Shown here: in pieces, positions 16,440-25,393 of the stretch
Layout of the letters: each line of letters opens with the position of its first letter
How positions within the stretch are numbered: the first letter of the stretch is position 1
Assembly (NCBI GenBank): GCA_900770415.1
Contig: CAAGKN010000018.1
Location: 13,387 to 77,386, forward strand
Source: Clostridia bacterium
Lineage (GTDB): Bacteria; Bacillota; Clostridia; TANB77; CAG-508
Length of the DNA: 64,000 bases
Reading direction: 5' to 3'
Program-made: the position numbers and the translations under genes
The notes under the pieces: model-generated
Told to the model about the DNA's origin: nothing
Seen by the model: the letters and a program-made list of their open reading frames with translations, nothing else
Database searches by the model: none

Positions 16440-17427
16440 ATGAAAAATATAGCAATAATAGGTAGTGGAAGTTGGGGAACAGCCCTAGCAATACATTTAG
16501 CAAAAATGGGTAACAATATAAAAATGTGGGCATATTTACAAGAAGAAGCAGACTTAATAAATAATACAAGAAGGTGCAAATTCTTACCACAAGCATATAT
16601 ACCAAGTAATATAATTTGTACAACAGATTTAGGAAAAGCAATAGATGGTTCGGAAATGATTTTAATAGTAACACCATCTAAAGCAGTAAGAGAAACAATA
16701 AAAAAGTTTAAAAAATATGTAACAAATCAAAAGATAATAATATGTTCAAAAGGATTTGAAAAAGAAACACTATATACGTTAAATGAAGTAGTAGAAGAAG
16801 AATTACCAAATTCTAAAATTGGTGGACTATCTGGACCAAGTCATGCAGAAGAAGTATCAATGGGAATACCAACAGCATTGGTAATAGCTTCAAAACATGA
16901 AGATTTATTAAAAGATGTTCAAGAAACATTTATGAATGAAGTTTTAAGAATATATACATCAGATGATGTAAAAGGTGCAGAGCTTGGAGGGGCATTAAAA
17001 AATATTCTTGCTTTTTGTGCAGGAATTGTTATTGGACAAAAATTAGGAGATAATACATTTGCAGCACTTCTAACAAGAGGACTATCCGAAATGTCAAAAT
17101 TAAGCACAAAAATGGGAGGAAAAACGCAAACAATATATGGATTAACAGGCTTGCGGAGATTTGATTGTAACGTGTTTAAGTGAACATAGTAGAAATAGAA
17201 AAGCTGGAATAATAATTGGAGAAGGCGGAACAGTAGAAGAAGCAAGAGAAAAAATAGGAATGACAATAGAGGCAATAGACAATATAGAAACAGCATATCA
17301 GCTTTCAAAAAAATATGATGTAGAAATGCCAATAGTGGATAGCGTTTATAACATATTATTTAACAAACTAACACCTGATGAAGCAGTTTTAAAGTTAATG
17401 ACAAGAGAAGCAAAACACGAAGACTAA
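16440..17427 (+). CDS. gpsA: Glycerol-3-phosphate dehydrogenase [NAD(P)+] (requires +1 frameshift at 17154)
   Basis: Reduces dihydroxyacetone phosphate to sn-glycerol-3-phosphate for phospholipid synthesis. The Rossmann motif 'GSGSWGTALA' is at the start; 'GPSHAEEVSMGIPTA' and 'GLSEMSKL' follow. After 238 codons the zero frame meets CGG (17154-17156) and soon stops. Skipping C17154 gives Gly239 and the invariant helix 'GLTG-LGDLIVTC' followed by 'SRNRKAG', a GpsA hallmark, reaching 328 aa in total, the normal length. Both halves are therefore one gene. It is the third gene of the der-plsY-gpsA unit, with an AAAGGAG ribosome site. An internal ATT would be the only start for the second half, so independent translation is unlikely. 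Confidence 0.94.
17154..17157 (+). other. +1 frameshift site CGGA (gpsA, Gly239)
   Basis: TTG-CGG-A becomes TTG-GGA, restoring the 'GLGDL' loop next to the glycerol-phosphate site. The preceding codon TTG is rare in this AT-rich genome. Confidence 0.9.
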
Positions 17428-17436
17428 AATTATATA

Positions 17437-17718
17437 TTAATAAGGATACCTTTCAAAAAGGTATCTTATTATTTGGTCTGCATTATGCTCGGTAACATTT
17501 AAAAAGAAACCTTCATCTAAACTAACCCACATATTAATCATGAACTTTTCATTATTATCAATAAAAACTCCTATAATATCAGCAATTTCTACTGGATTTT
17601 CAAATTCTTTTTTCCATTCTAGAATATTATTATCATCAACGCTAATATTGTTAAAACTTTTTAGAAATTTGGATATTTCTTGTTTTTTCTGACTATATAA
17701 ACTAACAACTGTATTCAA
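17437..17718 (-). CDS. Hypothetical protein (93 aa)
   Basis: A small acidic soluble protein starting 'MNTVVSLYSQKKQEISKFL', with an amphipathic helix followed by a beta-rich C-terminal half ending 'IIRYLFERYPY'. I do not recognise a named family. It lies on the minus strand just after gpsA; AAGGAG lies upstream of the ATG on that strand. The pattern of hydrophobic residues looks like a real globular protein and not a shadow frame. Confidence 0.65.
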   Translation of the reverse strand: MNTVVSLYSQKKQEISKFLKSFNNISVDDNNILEWKKEFENPVEIADIIGVFIDNNEKFMINMWVSLDEGFFLNVTEHNADQIIRYLFERYPY

Positions 17719-17814
17719 TTTAAAAACTCCTTAAAAATCATCTAAAATTAGTTTTACCAAAGTCATGAAAGAATAATCAAAAAAATATTGGAAATAATAT
17801 GCTTGGTGATATAC

Positions 17815-18705
17815 ATGAAAAAATTTAAAAAAATTCTCGTATTTTTTTTAATAGTATGCATATTAACATTGACAGGATGTTCTAAAAAAGAAGATAAGAA
17901 AGAAATAAGAGAAAAAGTAAATGAAGAATTAGATTATTTAGATACACATATACTTAGTATACTAAATAATTTAAATAATATTAATCTTGAAAATTATAAA
18001 ATTACTTCAGAAAGAGTAGAAATAGAAGAAAAATCAAAAAAACCATCGAGCGGAAATTCAGGAGGAAGCCAAGAGACTGCAACAGGACAAGGAGAAAAGG
18101 AAAGTTCAGGAAAAACAGAAGATAATCAAAGTTCGCAAAAAATAGATACAACCAAAATGGAAACAGATGCAGTGTTAGAAGCTAATCAAAATGATGTTGA
18201 TTGGAAGATTATAAAATACGAAATAGAAAATTTAAATCAATCATGGAGCGTAATATTATTAGATTTGTACAGTTTAAACATTGGAAATGATGACATAGTA
18301 TCTTTTAGTAAATGCTTAAATGATTGTATAATAAGTATTAAAAATGAAAACAAAGTAGATTCGTTAAAGAATGTTGCAAAATTATATTCATATATACCTA
18401 TTTATGAAAAAGCAATGTCAGCAGAAAATAGTATGCAAAATATTAAACAAACAAAATCATTTTTAGTAAATGCATACTCATTTGTTGAACAAGGAAATTG
18501 GAGCGAAGTACAATCAAATATAAATGAATGTGAAAAAGCATTTAAAAGTGTTGTAAATGATATAGAATTTGCAAAAAAGAATGAATATAAAGTTAATAAA
18601 ACATACATTTTAGTAAAAGAATTACAGAATTCTTTAGATTTGCAAGACAAAGAAGTATTTTATATAAAGTATAAAAACTTGTTGGAAAGCATAAATACAC
18701 TGTAA
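17815..18705 (+). CDS. Putative lipoprotein, helical
   Basis: About 296 residues with a typical lipoprotein signal: basic start 'MKKFKKILVFF', hydrophobic core and lipobox 'LTGC' at about residue 22. After it comes a Lys/Glu-rich helix, a low-complexity Ser/Gly/Gln/Glu linker (about residues 80-115) and a predominantly helical C-terminal domain of about 170 residues. No enzyme motif is visible. I start at the ATG at 17815, not the TTG 27 nt upstream, because it gives a normal lipoprotein signal; GGTGAT 7 nt upstream is a modest ribosome site. It precedes rnpB, whose -35 box overlaps the region just after its stop codon. Confidence 0.7.
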   Translation: MKKFKKILVFFLIVCILTLTGCSKKEDKKEIREKVNEELDYLDTHILSILNNLNNINLENYKITSERVEIEEKSKKPSSGNSGGSQETATGQGEKESSGKTEDNQSSQKIDTTKMETDAVLEANQNDVDWKIIKYEIENLNQSWSVILLDLYSLNIGNDDIVSFSKCLNDCIISIKNENKVDSLKNVAKLYSYIPIYEKAMSAENSMQNIKQTKSFLVNAYSFVEQGNWSEVQSNINECEKAFKSVVNDIEFAKKNEYKVNKTYILVKELQNSLDLQDKEVFYIKYKNLLESINTL

Positions 18706-18708
18706 ATG

Positions 18709-18737
18709 TTGACTTTAAGCAAAAAACAGGTTAAAAT
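18709..18737 (+). promoter_or_regulatory. SigA promoter of rnpB
   Basis: TTGACT (18709-18714), 17-bp spacer, TAAAAT (18732-18737); the predicted start coincides with the P1 stem of RNase P RNA. Confidence 0.78.
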
Positions 18738-18746
18738 AATAAATAG

Positions 18747-19088
18747 AGTAAATTGAACAGTCGCGTGTAGATGTCGCAAGGCCCTATATGAGGAAAGTCC
18801 GGGCTCCACAGAGCAATAATGCTGGATAACGTCCAGTGAGGGTGACCTTAAGGAAAGTGCAACAGAAAATAACCGCCGTTTTAAACGGCAAGGGTGAAAA
18901 GGTGAGGTAAGAGCTTACCGCAAATATGGTGACATATTTGGTCAATGCAAACCCCATTTGGAGCAACACCTAAATACAAGAAGGTTAAGACTGCTCGTCG
19001 TCTTCTTAAATTGGTGGCTTGAAATATATAGTAATATATATTCTAGATAAATGACTGTTTTTAACAGAACCCGGCTTATAGATTTACT
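18747..19088 (+). ncRNA. rnpB: RNase P RNA (catalytic subunit)
   Basis: The tRNA 5'-maturation ribozyme. The universally conserved CR-I element 'GAGGAAAGTCCGGGCTCC' is at about 18790, and the matching CR-V element 'ACAGAACCCGGCTTATAG' near 19065 closes P4. The P1 helix is formed by AGTAAAT (18747-18753) and ATTTACT (19082-19088), which sets both ends. The length of about 342 nt and the promoter/terminator pair fit. This accounts for the gene-free stretch 18706-19203. Confidence 0.96.
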
Positions 19089-19096
19089 TTATAAGT

Positions 19097-19129
19097 GCTA
19101 TTACTAGTTTAAAAGTAATAGCTTTTTTT
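19097..19129 (+). terminator. Intrinsic terminator of rnpB
   Basis: GCTATTACT, 8-nt loop, AGTAATAGC, then seven T. Confidence 0.9.
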
Positions 19130-19140
19130 AAAACTAAATC

Positions 19141-19169
19141 TTGAATATTATGTAAAACTATGATAAAAT
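19141..19169 (+). promoter_or_regulatory. SigA promoter of the small membrane protein gene at 19204
   Basis: TTGAAT (19141-19146), 17-bp spacer, TAAAAT (19164-19169). Confidence 0.68.
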
Positions 19170-19203
19170 AATAGCGAAAAAAATCCAATAGGAGGATATA
19201 GTT

Positions 19204-19521
19204 ATGTTAAATGCTTTGATTATAATTATGGTCTTTGCAACTATTGTTTATGAGGTTTCTGAAATATTAGTATACGAATTAGATTTTTCAATAAGATGGC
19301 TTCGGGTAGAACAAGTCTGTGCTTATGTAAATGCCATGATTTTTATAGCAATGCCTTTATTCTATAAAGGCAAAAAGGTTGTTTTACTTTTTACATTAGT
19401 AGGCTTGTATTGGCTTTGGAAAAGTTGGAACAGTAGAGCTGGATATATATATAAAAAAAGTATAGAAGAATCTAATGAGGACGAAGAAGAAGAAAACGAA
19501 CATACAAATAAAGAAGAGTAA
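19204..19521 (+). CDS. Small membrane protein with acidic tail (contains in-frame CGG)
   Basis: 105 residues: a hydrophobic N-terminal segment, a second hydrophobic region 'AMIFIAMPLFY', a third 'VVLLFTLVGLYWLWKSW', then a strongly acidic Glu-rich tail. The family is unknown. It is notable as one of only three genes here with an in-frame CGG read as Arg (19303-19305, residue 34, followed by GTA). Skipping the C would give GGG then an immediate TAG, so the zero frame must be the functional one. Strong SD TAGGAGG, own promoter and own terminator make it a real single-gene unit. Confidence 0.75.
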   Translation: MLNALIIIMVFATIVYEVSEILVYELDFSIRWLRVEQVCAYVNAMIFIAMPLFYKGKKVVLLFTLVGLYWLWKSWNSRAGYIYKKSIEESNEDEEEENEHTNKEE

Positions 19522-19546
19522 GAGATTTCTTACTCTTCTTTATTTG
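19511..19546 (+). terminator. Terminator overlapping the end of the 19204 gene
   Basis: A 13-bp stem AAGAAGAGTAAGA / TCTTACTCTTCTT with a 4-nt loop, followed by TATTTG. The stop codon is in the stem. Confidence 0.75.
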
Positions 19547-19634
19547 CAAAAAATTAGGAATTTTTTACAAAAGTATGGAAAAACCACTAAAATTATGTTA
19601 AAATATTATGTGAATTGTTTTTTAGGAGGAAAAT

Positions 19635-21026
19635 ATGGAAAGTATTAATATAAAAAAAGAAATAGAAGAAATAAAAGGTAAGAAGTATGATGAAGAAGCC
19701 ATTAAAGAAGCATTAAAAAGGACACAAAGATATTTAAAAGAACTAGCAGGAGATTATAGAAATGAAGGAGTAGAAATAGGAGAGATTAGAGAGGAAGCTT
19801 TAGCTGAATTAGAAGAGAGCCTTCTTTCAATACCTAACAATGGCTTTAAAATTTATGATCTTGCAACAAAATATAGGACAGTAAAAGAATTATTAAAAAT
19901 GAGAAAAACTGATAATGCAAAACTTTATAAGCTATTAAATCAAGCAAGAGAATTAGAAGATAAGGACCATGAAGAAGAATTGTATACATCATTAAATATG
20001 GAAAAAGTAAAAATAAGTTTACTACGAAATGTTATTAGAACATGTAGAGTAAAAGATAATAATAATATTCTAGAAGCTTTGCGTAACGGAAAAGCAATAA
20101 CAGAAAAAGAAATAAAAGATGAACAAAAAGCATTATTAGAAGCAGCTTTTAGTGGACTAGAAACCTATGGAATAACTGACGAATGTATTGACAAAGCTAA
20201 TTCAGTACTACAAGAAGAAAACGTTAAGAGTTTATCTTTCTCTAAAAGAATCGGATTAGCAGATGATTTTTGTAGAGAAACCGATGAAGTTGGGCTATAT
20301 GACGTATTGGATAAAGACTTTTTAAAAACTATGACTGTAGAGGACATGAATCTATTTAGTGCTTTTTGGCAAAGTAGATTTTTTCAAAGTATGCAAGAAA
20401 TTTATACTGGATTAGATATAATAGACAATTTAGATTTGTGGCAGGAAATTATTGATGGAAATGAAGAAGATATAGATAAAATGGATATGGAAAAATTAAT
20501 TCCTGCAATACAAAAAGGTAGATTAATTTTACTAATAAGAGATATAACAAAAAAAGGAGAAGAAATACCACAAGAACTACAAGAAGAATATGCAAAATTT
20601 TTGCAAGAAGAAGGACTACCAAAAGGAGATTTAGCAGAAGAAGTAAATAAAAAAAGAATAGATACAGGTGCTTTAGGAGGAATGCTAACAAACATACTTG
20701 CAATGCAATGTGCAATTATTCAGGATATAAAATCAAATAACATGAGAATAAAAAAATGGGGAAAAATTGCGGAAGATGATGACTTTGTAATATTAGGAAT
20801 AAACAATCCTAATTTTGTAGGGCCAACAACAATGCAACTAAACAAAGAACTATTAGAAGACTGGCTAAATAAAATTGGTGATAGAAAAATACCACAATAT
20901 AAATGGGATACCAATTCTAAATATTCAGCACTTACTGATGTATATACTCCAGCAGTACCAGCAATTAATGCAAAAATAAAAGAAGAGAGAAAAAACAACC
21001 CAGGAGTGTTAGATTATTTAAGATAA
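19635..21026 (+). CDS. Hypothetical cytoplasmic helical protein (463 aa)
   Basis: A long, acidic, almost entirely helical protein without signal peptide or membrane segment. It starts with charged coiled-coil-like sequence (about residues 1-60), has heptad-like leucines through about 120, and ends with a less helical region containing 'NNPNFVGPTTMQL' and a short basic C-terminus. No enzymatic motif is evident and I do not recognise the family. TAGGAGG lies 6 nt before the ATG, with a weak promoter (TGGAAA, 17 bp, TAAAAT at 19576-19604). It converges with the RluA-family gene with a 9-bp overlap. Confidence 0.7.
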   Translation: MESINIKKEIEEIKGKKYDEEAIKEALKRTQRYLKELAGDYRNEGVEIGEIREEALAELEESLLSIPNNGFKIYDLATKYRTVKELLKMRKTDNAKLYKLLNQARELEDKDHEEELYTSLNMEKVKISLLRNVIRTCRVKDNNNILEALRNGKAITEKEIKDEQKALLEAAFSGLETYGITDECIDKANSVLQEENVKSLSFSKRIGLADDFCRETDEVGLYDVLDKDFLKTMTVEDMNLFSAFWQSRFFQSMQEIYTGLDIIDNLDLWQEIIDGNEEDIDKMDMEKLIPAIQKGRLILLIRDITKKGEEIPQELQEEYAKFLQEEGLPKGDLAEEVNKKRIDTGALGGMLTNILAMQCAIIQDIKSNNMRIKKWGKIAEDDDFVILGINNPNFVGPTTMQLNKELLEDWLNKIGDRKIPQYKWDTNSKYSALTDVYTPAVPAINAKIKEERKNNPGVLDYLR

Positions 21027-21902
21027 ATTAATTAAGGATTGCATATCTAAAGGAATTGGAGCTTCAAGCTTCAATTCTTTTTTTGTAATAGGATGCATAA
21101 AACTTAACTTTATACAGTGAAGAGCTTGTCTATTTATTAAATTAGAAGAACTTCCATATAGTGTATCACCTAAAATAGGGTGACCAATATATTGCGAGTG
21201 AAGTCTAATCTGATGAGTCCTGCCAGTTTTTAAAACAAATTTTACTAAACAGAAATCATGGTAATTTTTTATTAATTCATAATAAGTAAGAGCATAATCA
21301 CCATTAGAATTTATGCATCTCTCTATTATACTGTTATCTTTTCTAGCAATAGGTGCTTCTACCTTACCAGAAGCATTTTCAAGATTGCCACAAAGCAAAG
21401 CTACATATTCTTTATAAAACGTATTATTTTGCATTTGCTTTACCAAGCATTCTTGAATATATTCATTCTTAGCAAAAATAACTAAACCAGAAGTATCTTT
21501 ATCTAACCTGTTTACTGGTCTTATTTTTTTATTCAAACCGATAGATTCAAAATAATATTTAACTCCATTTGCCAAACTATTCTCATAATGTAAAATAGAA
21601 GGATGCACAGCAATACCAGGAGATTTATTTACAACCAATAAAGAGTCATCTTCATAAATGATGTTCAGGTCCATCTTAGTAGGAATTATATTGTCAGAAG
21701 ATTCCTCACAATTTAAATCACAAGAAATAATATCATTAATACAAAGTATTTTATCCAAATAAGTTTCAAATCCATTTAGTAAAATGCATTTATTCTTCTT
21801 TAATTTTGTAATTAATCTATTTGACATATTAAATTCTATTTTTAAAACTTGCCTAACTGTTTTATACAAAGACAAATCTTTAACAACATATTCTAAAATC
21901 AT
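21018..21902 (-). CDS. RluA-family 23S rRNA pseudouridine synthase
   Basis: 294 residues. An N-terminal S4-like RNA-binding region ('MSNRLITKLKKNKCILLNG') precedes the RluA/RluD catalytic core. The catalytic Asp is in 'NRLDKDTSGLVIFAKN', where the usual His of HRLD is Asn. 'LKTGRTHQIRLHSQYIGHPI' and 'ILGDTLYGS' are the conserved RluA motifs II and III. The exact target uridine (RluD-, RluC- or YhcT-like) cannot be fixed. It is a single gene on the minus strand. Confidence 0.93.
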   Translation of the reverse strand: MILEYVVKDLSLYKTVRQVLKIEFNMSNRLITKLKKNKCILLNGFETYLDKILCINDIISCDLNCEESSDNIIPTKMDLNIIYEDDSLLVVNKSPGIAVHPSILHYENSLANGVKYYFESIGLNKKIRPVNRLDKDTSGLVIFAKNEYIQECLVKQMQNNTFYKEYVALLCGNLENASGKVEAPIARKDNSIIERCINSNGDYALTYYELIKNYHDFCLVKFVLKTGRTHQIRLHSQYIGHPILGDTLYGSSSNLINRQALHCIKLSFMHPITKKELKLEAPIPLDMQSLINLS

Positions 21903-22015
21903 ACAAAAACCTCAGAGCAATTATATAATTTATGCATAGCAAAAGCAATAAGAAAAATTGTAATCTGTCACAAAATTCCAAAATAAAAATATAATACATA
22001 TATAGAGGTGAAAAA

Positions 22016-22464
22016 ATGGCATTTTCTGATAGAGAACTAATTGCAAGACTTGTTCAATGCGAAGCAGGAGGAGAAGGCGAAAATGGAATGAAAGCAGTCG
22101 CAACAGTAATTATGAATAGAGTAAATAGTAGCACACGGAGAGTATGCTCGTATCTCTCAGGGAGGAAGCATACGAAACATAGTCTTTCAAACAGGACAAT
22201 TTGACTGTGCAACAGAAACACTAGGAAATCAATACAATTCACAAAACATATATAATATGGTTCCAACAGACGAACACTACAACATAGCTGATTGGGCAAT
22301 TGCAGGGAATAAAATAAACGAAATAGGAGAATGCTTGTGGTACATGAACCCATACAATCCAAGTTGCCCCAATACATTTCCATACAATGGCTCACGGAAC
22401 ATTCCATACAAGAATAAATGAACATTGCTTTTATAGGCCAACACCTCTATATGATCAAACTTAA
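22016..22464 (+). CDS. cwlJ: Spore cortex-lytic hydrolase CwlJ (requires two +1 frameshifts)
   Basis: A Hydrolase_2/SleB-domain enzyme that degrades spore cortex during germination. The zero frame gives 'ARLVQCEAGGEGENGMKAVA' with the catalytic Glu, then breaks after 40 codons at CGG (22136) and again after 86 more codons at CGG (22395). Skipping both C bases yields 148 aa. That is the size of CwlJ, which lacks a signal peptide and binding domain, unlike SleB. The middle frame contains 'QTGQFDCA' and 'DWAIAGN', and the last frame 'GTFHTRINEHCFYRPT'; all are family segments. The following gene is gerQ, the known partner that localises CwlJ in the coat. GAGGTGA precedes the ATG. Confidence 0.9.
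22136..22139 (+). other. +1 frameshift site CGGA (cwlJ, Gly41)
   Basis: ACA-CGG-A becomes ACA-GGA; the frame continues 'ST-GEYARISQGGSI'. Confidence 0.88.
22395..22398 (+). other. +1 frameshift site CGGA (cwlJ, Gly127)
   Basis: TCA-CGG-A becomes TCA-GGA; the frame continues 'NGS-GTFHTRINEH' to the stop at 22462. Confidence 0.88.
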
Positions 22465-22479
22465 AATCAGGAGGATAGC

Positions 22480-22798
22480 ATGTATTATAATAATTATAAT
22501 TTTCCAGAATATAGAGCAATGGAAATAGACAGCCAAAGAGCACCAGAAACAGTAACAAATGCTTTATATACGCCAGCTTTTTTAAGACAGCATATTGGCA
22601 AACTTGTTAGAGTTGAGTTTTTAATTGGAACAACATACTTAGAAGACAGAACACGGAATATTAGTAGAAGTTGGAGCAAGCTATATTGTACTTCGTTCAA
22701 TACAAGATGCAAATTTATTATATTGTGATATATACTCTATAAAATTTGTAACTATATCAGAAAATCCATTTATAAATAATCCAGACTTTCAAGTATAA
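22480..22798 (+). CDS. gerQ: Spore coat protein GerQ (requires +1 frameshift at 22654)
   Basis: 105 residues after skipping C22654. GerQ is a transglutaminase cross-linked coat protein required for CwlJ localisation and Ca-DPA germination. The family core is visible: 'FLRQHIGKLVRVEFLIG' before the junction; 'GILVEVGASYIVLRSIQD' and 'YCDIYSIKFVTI' after it. The N-terminus is short and Tyr/Asn-rich. The zero frame alone would give 82 aa with a nonsense tail. It starts 15 bp after cwlJ with AGGAGG, so the two are co-transcribed. Confidence 0.88.
22654..22657 (+). other. +1 frameshift site CGGA (gerQ, Gly59)
   Basis: ACA-CGG-A becomes ACA-GGA, restoring 'DRT-GILVEVGASY'. Confidence 0.88.
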
Positions 22799-22833
22799 TA
22801 AGTTAAATAAATATACAAAATTGCAAAAAAATC

Positions 22834-22862
22834 TTGTACTTTTCATAATTTCTTTATATAAT
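22834..22862 (+). promoter_or_regulatory. SigA promoter of pta
   Basis: TTGTAC (22834-22839), 17-bp spacer, TATAAT (22857-22862), 33 bp before the pta ATG. Confidence 0.7.
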
Positions 22863-22895
22863 ATTTAGGTATGTTAAAAATAAGGAGGAGTATAA

Positions 22896-23894
22896 ATGGC
22901 TTTTTTAGAAGATATAATAAAAAGAGCAAAAGAGGAAAGAAAAACAATAGTATTGCCAGAAGCAACAGATATAAGAACTCTAAAAGCAGTAGATTTAATT
23001 TCTAAAACAGATTTTTGCGATGTTGTATTAATAGGCAATAAAGAAGAAGTTTTAAAAATAGCAAGAGAAAATAATTTTGATATTTCCAAAGCACAAATAA
23101 TAGAGCCAAGTGCTTCAGAAGACTATAAAGAATTTGTTGAAGCATTTTATGAACTTAGAAAACATAAAGGAATGACAATAGAAAAAGCAGAAGAATTAAT
23201 GAAAGACCCTGTATTTTTTGGAATGATTATGGTAAAAAAAGAAAAAGCAGATGGATTAGTTTCAGGTGCTGCACATTCAACAGCAGATACATTAAGACCA
23301 GCATTACAAATTTTAAAAACAGCACCAGGAACAAAATTAGTGTCTACATTCTGTGTAATAGTAGTTCCAAATTGCGAATATGGAGAAGATGGAGTATTTG
23401 TATTTGCAGACTGTGGACTAAATCAAAATCCAAACTCAGAGGAATTATCAGAAATAGCAATATCTACAGCAAAGAGCTTTAAACAAATACTAGAAAAAGA
23501 ACCAAAAGTAGCAATGCTTTCATATTCTACAAAAGGTAGTGCAAAAGCAGAAGAAGTAGACAAAGTAAGAATAGCAACAGAACTTGCAAAAGAAAAGGCA
23601 CCAGAACTAGCAATTGATGGAGAAATGCAATTTGATGCAGCAATAATTCCAGAAATAGCAAAATCAAAAGCACCAGGAAGCAATGTTGCAGGACAAGCAA
23701 ATACAATAATATTCCCAGAATTAGAAGCTGGAAATATAGGATACAAATTAGTAGAAAGACTTGCTAAAGCAGAAGCTTATGGACCAATATGCCAAGGAAT
23801 GGCAAAGCCAGTAAATGATTTATCAAGAGGCTGTAAAGCAGAAGACATTGTAGGGGTTGTGGCTATTACTTGTGTCCAAGCCCAACAAGGCTAA
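22896..23894 (+). CDS. pta: Phosphate acetyltransferase
   Basis: 332 residues, the single-domain PTA_PTB type converting acetyl-CoA and phosphate to acetyl-phosphate and CoA. Family sequences include 'TIVLPEATDIRTLKAVD' at the start, 'DGLVSGAAHSTADTLRPAL', 'FADCGLNQNP', 'MLSYSTKGSAKAEEVDKVR' and 'LDGEMQFDAAI'-like 'AIDGEMQFDAA'. With ackA downstream it forms the acetate-producing, ATP-yielding branch of fermentation. The two genes are separated by 163 bp that hold a large foldback RNA element. Confidence 0.98.
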   Translation: MAFLEDIIKRAKEERKTIVLPEATDIRTLKAVDLISKTDFCDVVLIGNKEEVLKIARENNFDISKAQIIEPSASEDYKEFVEAFYELRKHKGMTIEKAEELMKDPVFFGMIMVKKEKADGLVSGAAHSTADTLRPALQILKTAPGTKLVSTFCVIVVPNCEYGEDGVFVFADCGLNQNPNSEELSEIAISTAKSFKQILEKEPKVAMLSYSTKGSAKAEEVDKVRIATELAKEKAPELAIDGEMQFDAAIIPEIAKSKAPGSNVAGQANTIIFPELEAGNIGYKLVERLAKAEAYGPICQGMAKPVNDLSRGCKAEDIVGVVAITCVQAQQG

Positions 23895-24018
23895 AACAAA
23901 TGAAAATCAGCATCTTGCACATTTTCTTAGAAACAATAAAATCCTCAACGTGCACACGCACGCCTCCGGTTTTCTTGCTTCAGAAAATGTACAATATACT
24001 AATTTTGATTTGTTTTGA
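23893..24018. repeat. Foldback element with conserved apex, copy 1 (pta-ackA gap)
   Basis: A roughly 125-nt inverted repeat with outer arms about 23893-23910 and 24000-24018, middle arms TGCACATTTTCT / AGAAAATGTACA, and inner AAAA / TTTT. The apex reads AAATCCTCAAC, a small hairpin GTGC-ACAC-GCAC, then GCCTCCGGTTTT. A second element at 53579-53701 has the same apex (AAATCCTCAAA, GTAC-AAAA-GTAC, GCCTCCGGTTTT) but different arms that are still complementary. This pattern of compensatory change indicates a selected RNA structure. Confidence 0.75.
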
Positions 24019-24057
24019 ATAAAACTATAATATAGAATAAAAGGAGAGAAATATATA

Positions 24058-25260
24058 ATGAAAATATTAGTAGTAAACTGCGGAAGTTCATCTTTAAAAT
24101 ATCAATTAATAGATATGGAAAATGATAACGTATTAGCATCAGGAAGATGCGATAGAATAGGTGGTGCAGGAATAAACAAACCATTTATAGAATATAAAAA
24201 AGGAAATGGACCAAAAGTAAGAAACGAAGTAGAATTACCAGACCATACAAAAGCATTTGAAACAGTAATAAAATATTTAACAAATCCAGAAACAGGAGCA
24301 ATAAAAGACCTATCTGAAATAAACGGTATAGGACATAGAATAGTAAATGGAGGACCTAAATTTACAGAGGCTACTCTAGTTACAGATGAAGTAATGGAAG
24401 AATACAAAAAAGCAATAGAATATGCTCCACTTCATAACCCAGCACATATACAAGGAATAGATGCTTGTACAAAAATAATGCCAAATATACCACAAGTATT
24501 AGTTTTTGATACATCATTCCACACAACAATTCCAGAAGAAGCATCACTATATGCAATTCCATACGAATATTATGAGAAATATGCAATAAAAAGATATGGC
24601 GCACATGGTACATCACATAAATTTATAACAAAAGAAGCAGCAAAAGTATTAGGAAAAAATAAAGAAGATATAAACATAATTTCTTGTCACTTAGGAAATG
24701 GATCTAGCATAGCTGCTGTAAAGAACGGAAAATGTGTTGAAACTTCAATGGGATTAACACCATTAGAAGGGCTAATAATGGGAACACGTTCTGGTGACTT
24801 AGACCCAGCAATATTAGAATTCATAATGAAAAAAGAAAACTTAAATATAGACGAAATGATGACAATATTAAATAAAAAATCAGGATTATTAGGAATAACA
24901 GGAATAACAGGAGATGTAAGGGACTTAAAAGAATTAAGCAAAGAAGGAAACGAGAAAGCAGAACTTGCATTAAAAATGTTTGGTCATAGAGTAAAAAAAT
25001 ATATTGGTGCATATATGGCAATACTAGGACACGTAGATGCAATAATATTTGAAGGTGGAATAGGAGAACATAATCCAGATGTTATAAATAGATGTGTAGA
25101 TGGATTAGAAGAATTAGGAATAGAATTTGATTCATCACATAATGATAATGAACAATATGAAGGAATAATAAGCAAACCAACATCTAAAATACCAATGTAT
25201 GTAATACCAACAAACGAAGAATTAGAAATAGCAGAAGAAACAATGGAAGTAATAAAATAA
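24058..25260 (+). CDS. ackA: Acetate kinase
   Basis: 400 residues. Converts acetyl-phosphate and ADP to acetate and ATP. The ASKHA-fold signatures are 'KILVVNCGSSSLKYQLID' at the N-terminus, 'GHRIVNGGPKFT', 'VFDTSFHTTIPEEA', 'YGAHGTSHKFI', 'CHLGNGSSIAAV', 'SMGLTPLEGLIMGTRSGDLD' and 'FEGGIGEH'. The length is that of the family. An intrinsic terminator begins at the base after its stop codon. Confidence 0.98.
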   Translation: MKILVVNCGSSSLKYQLIDMENDNVLASGRCDRIGGAGINKPFIEYKKGNGPKVRNEVELPDHTKAFETVIKYLTNPETGAIKDLSEINGIGHRIVNGGPKFTEATLVTDEVMEEYKKAIEYAPLHNPAHIQGIDACTKIMPNIPQVLVFDTSFHTTIPEEASLYAIPYEYYEKYAIKRYGAHGTSHKFITKEAAKVLGKNKEDINIISCHLGNGSSIAAVKNGKCVETSMGLTPLEGLIMGTRSGDLDPAILEFIMKKENLNIDEMMTILNKKSGLLGITGITGDVRDLKELSKEGNEKAELALKMFGHRVKKYIGAYMAILGHVDAIIFEGGIGEHNPDVINRCVDGLEELGIEFDSSHNDNEQYEGIISKPTSKIPMYVIPTNEELEIAEETMEVIK

Positions 25261-25289
25261 AAAAAATGGGGTTTATCCCCATTTTTTTT
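25261..25289 (+). terminator. Intrinsic terminator of ackA
   Basis: AAAAAATGGGG, TTTAT loop, CCCCATTTTTTTT. Confidence 0.92.
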
Positions 25290-25393
25290 ATATACTAGGA
25301 AATTTCTCATTTCCTAGTATATAAAAATGCTATAATCGCTATTGCCTTTGAGATTTCCTCATTACATTTGGAAACTCAAATCGGCGAGAACAA
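25287..25393. repeat. Double-hairpin repeat block, copy 1
   Basis: Two adjacent hairpins. The first (25287-25325) is a 17-bp perfect stem whose arm sequence is unique to this copy. The second (65 nt, 25329-25393) starts GCTATAATCGCTATTGCC and folds by pairing GCC-TTTGAG-A-TTTCC with GGAAA-CTCAAA-TC-GGC. The 65-nt part recurs almost identically at 47190-47254, where it is again preceded by a T-run and a perfect hairpin of different sequence. The right end overlaps the last codons of the transglycosylase gene on the minus strand. Confidence 0.75.

Noticed and set aside
18784..18969. Minus-strand ORF over rnpB
   Set aside because: It lies entirely within RNase P RNA.
23893..24018. Simple rho-independent terminator after pta
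   Set aside because: The stem is far longer than a terminator, has a structured conserved apex and no T-run at its base, and has a counterpart with the same apex in another operon.
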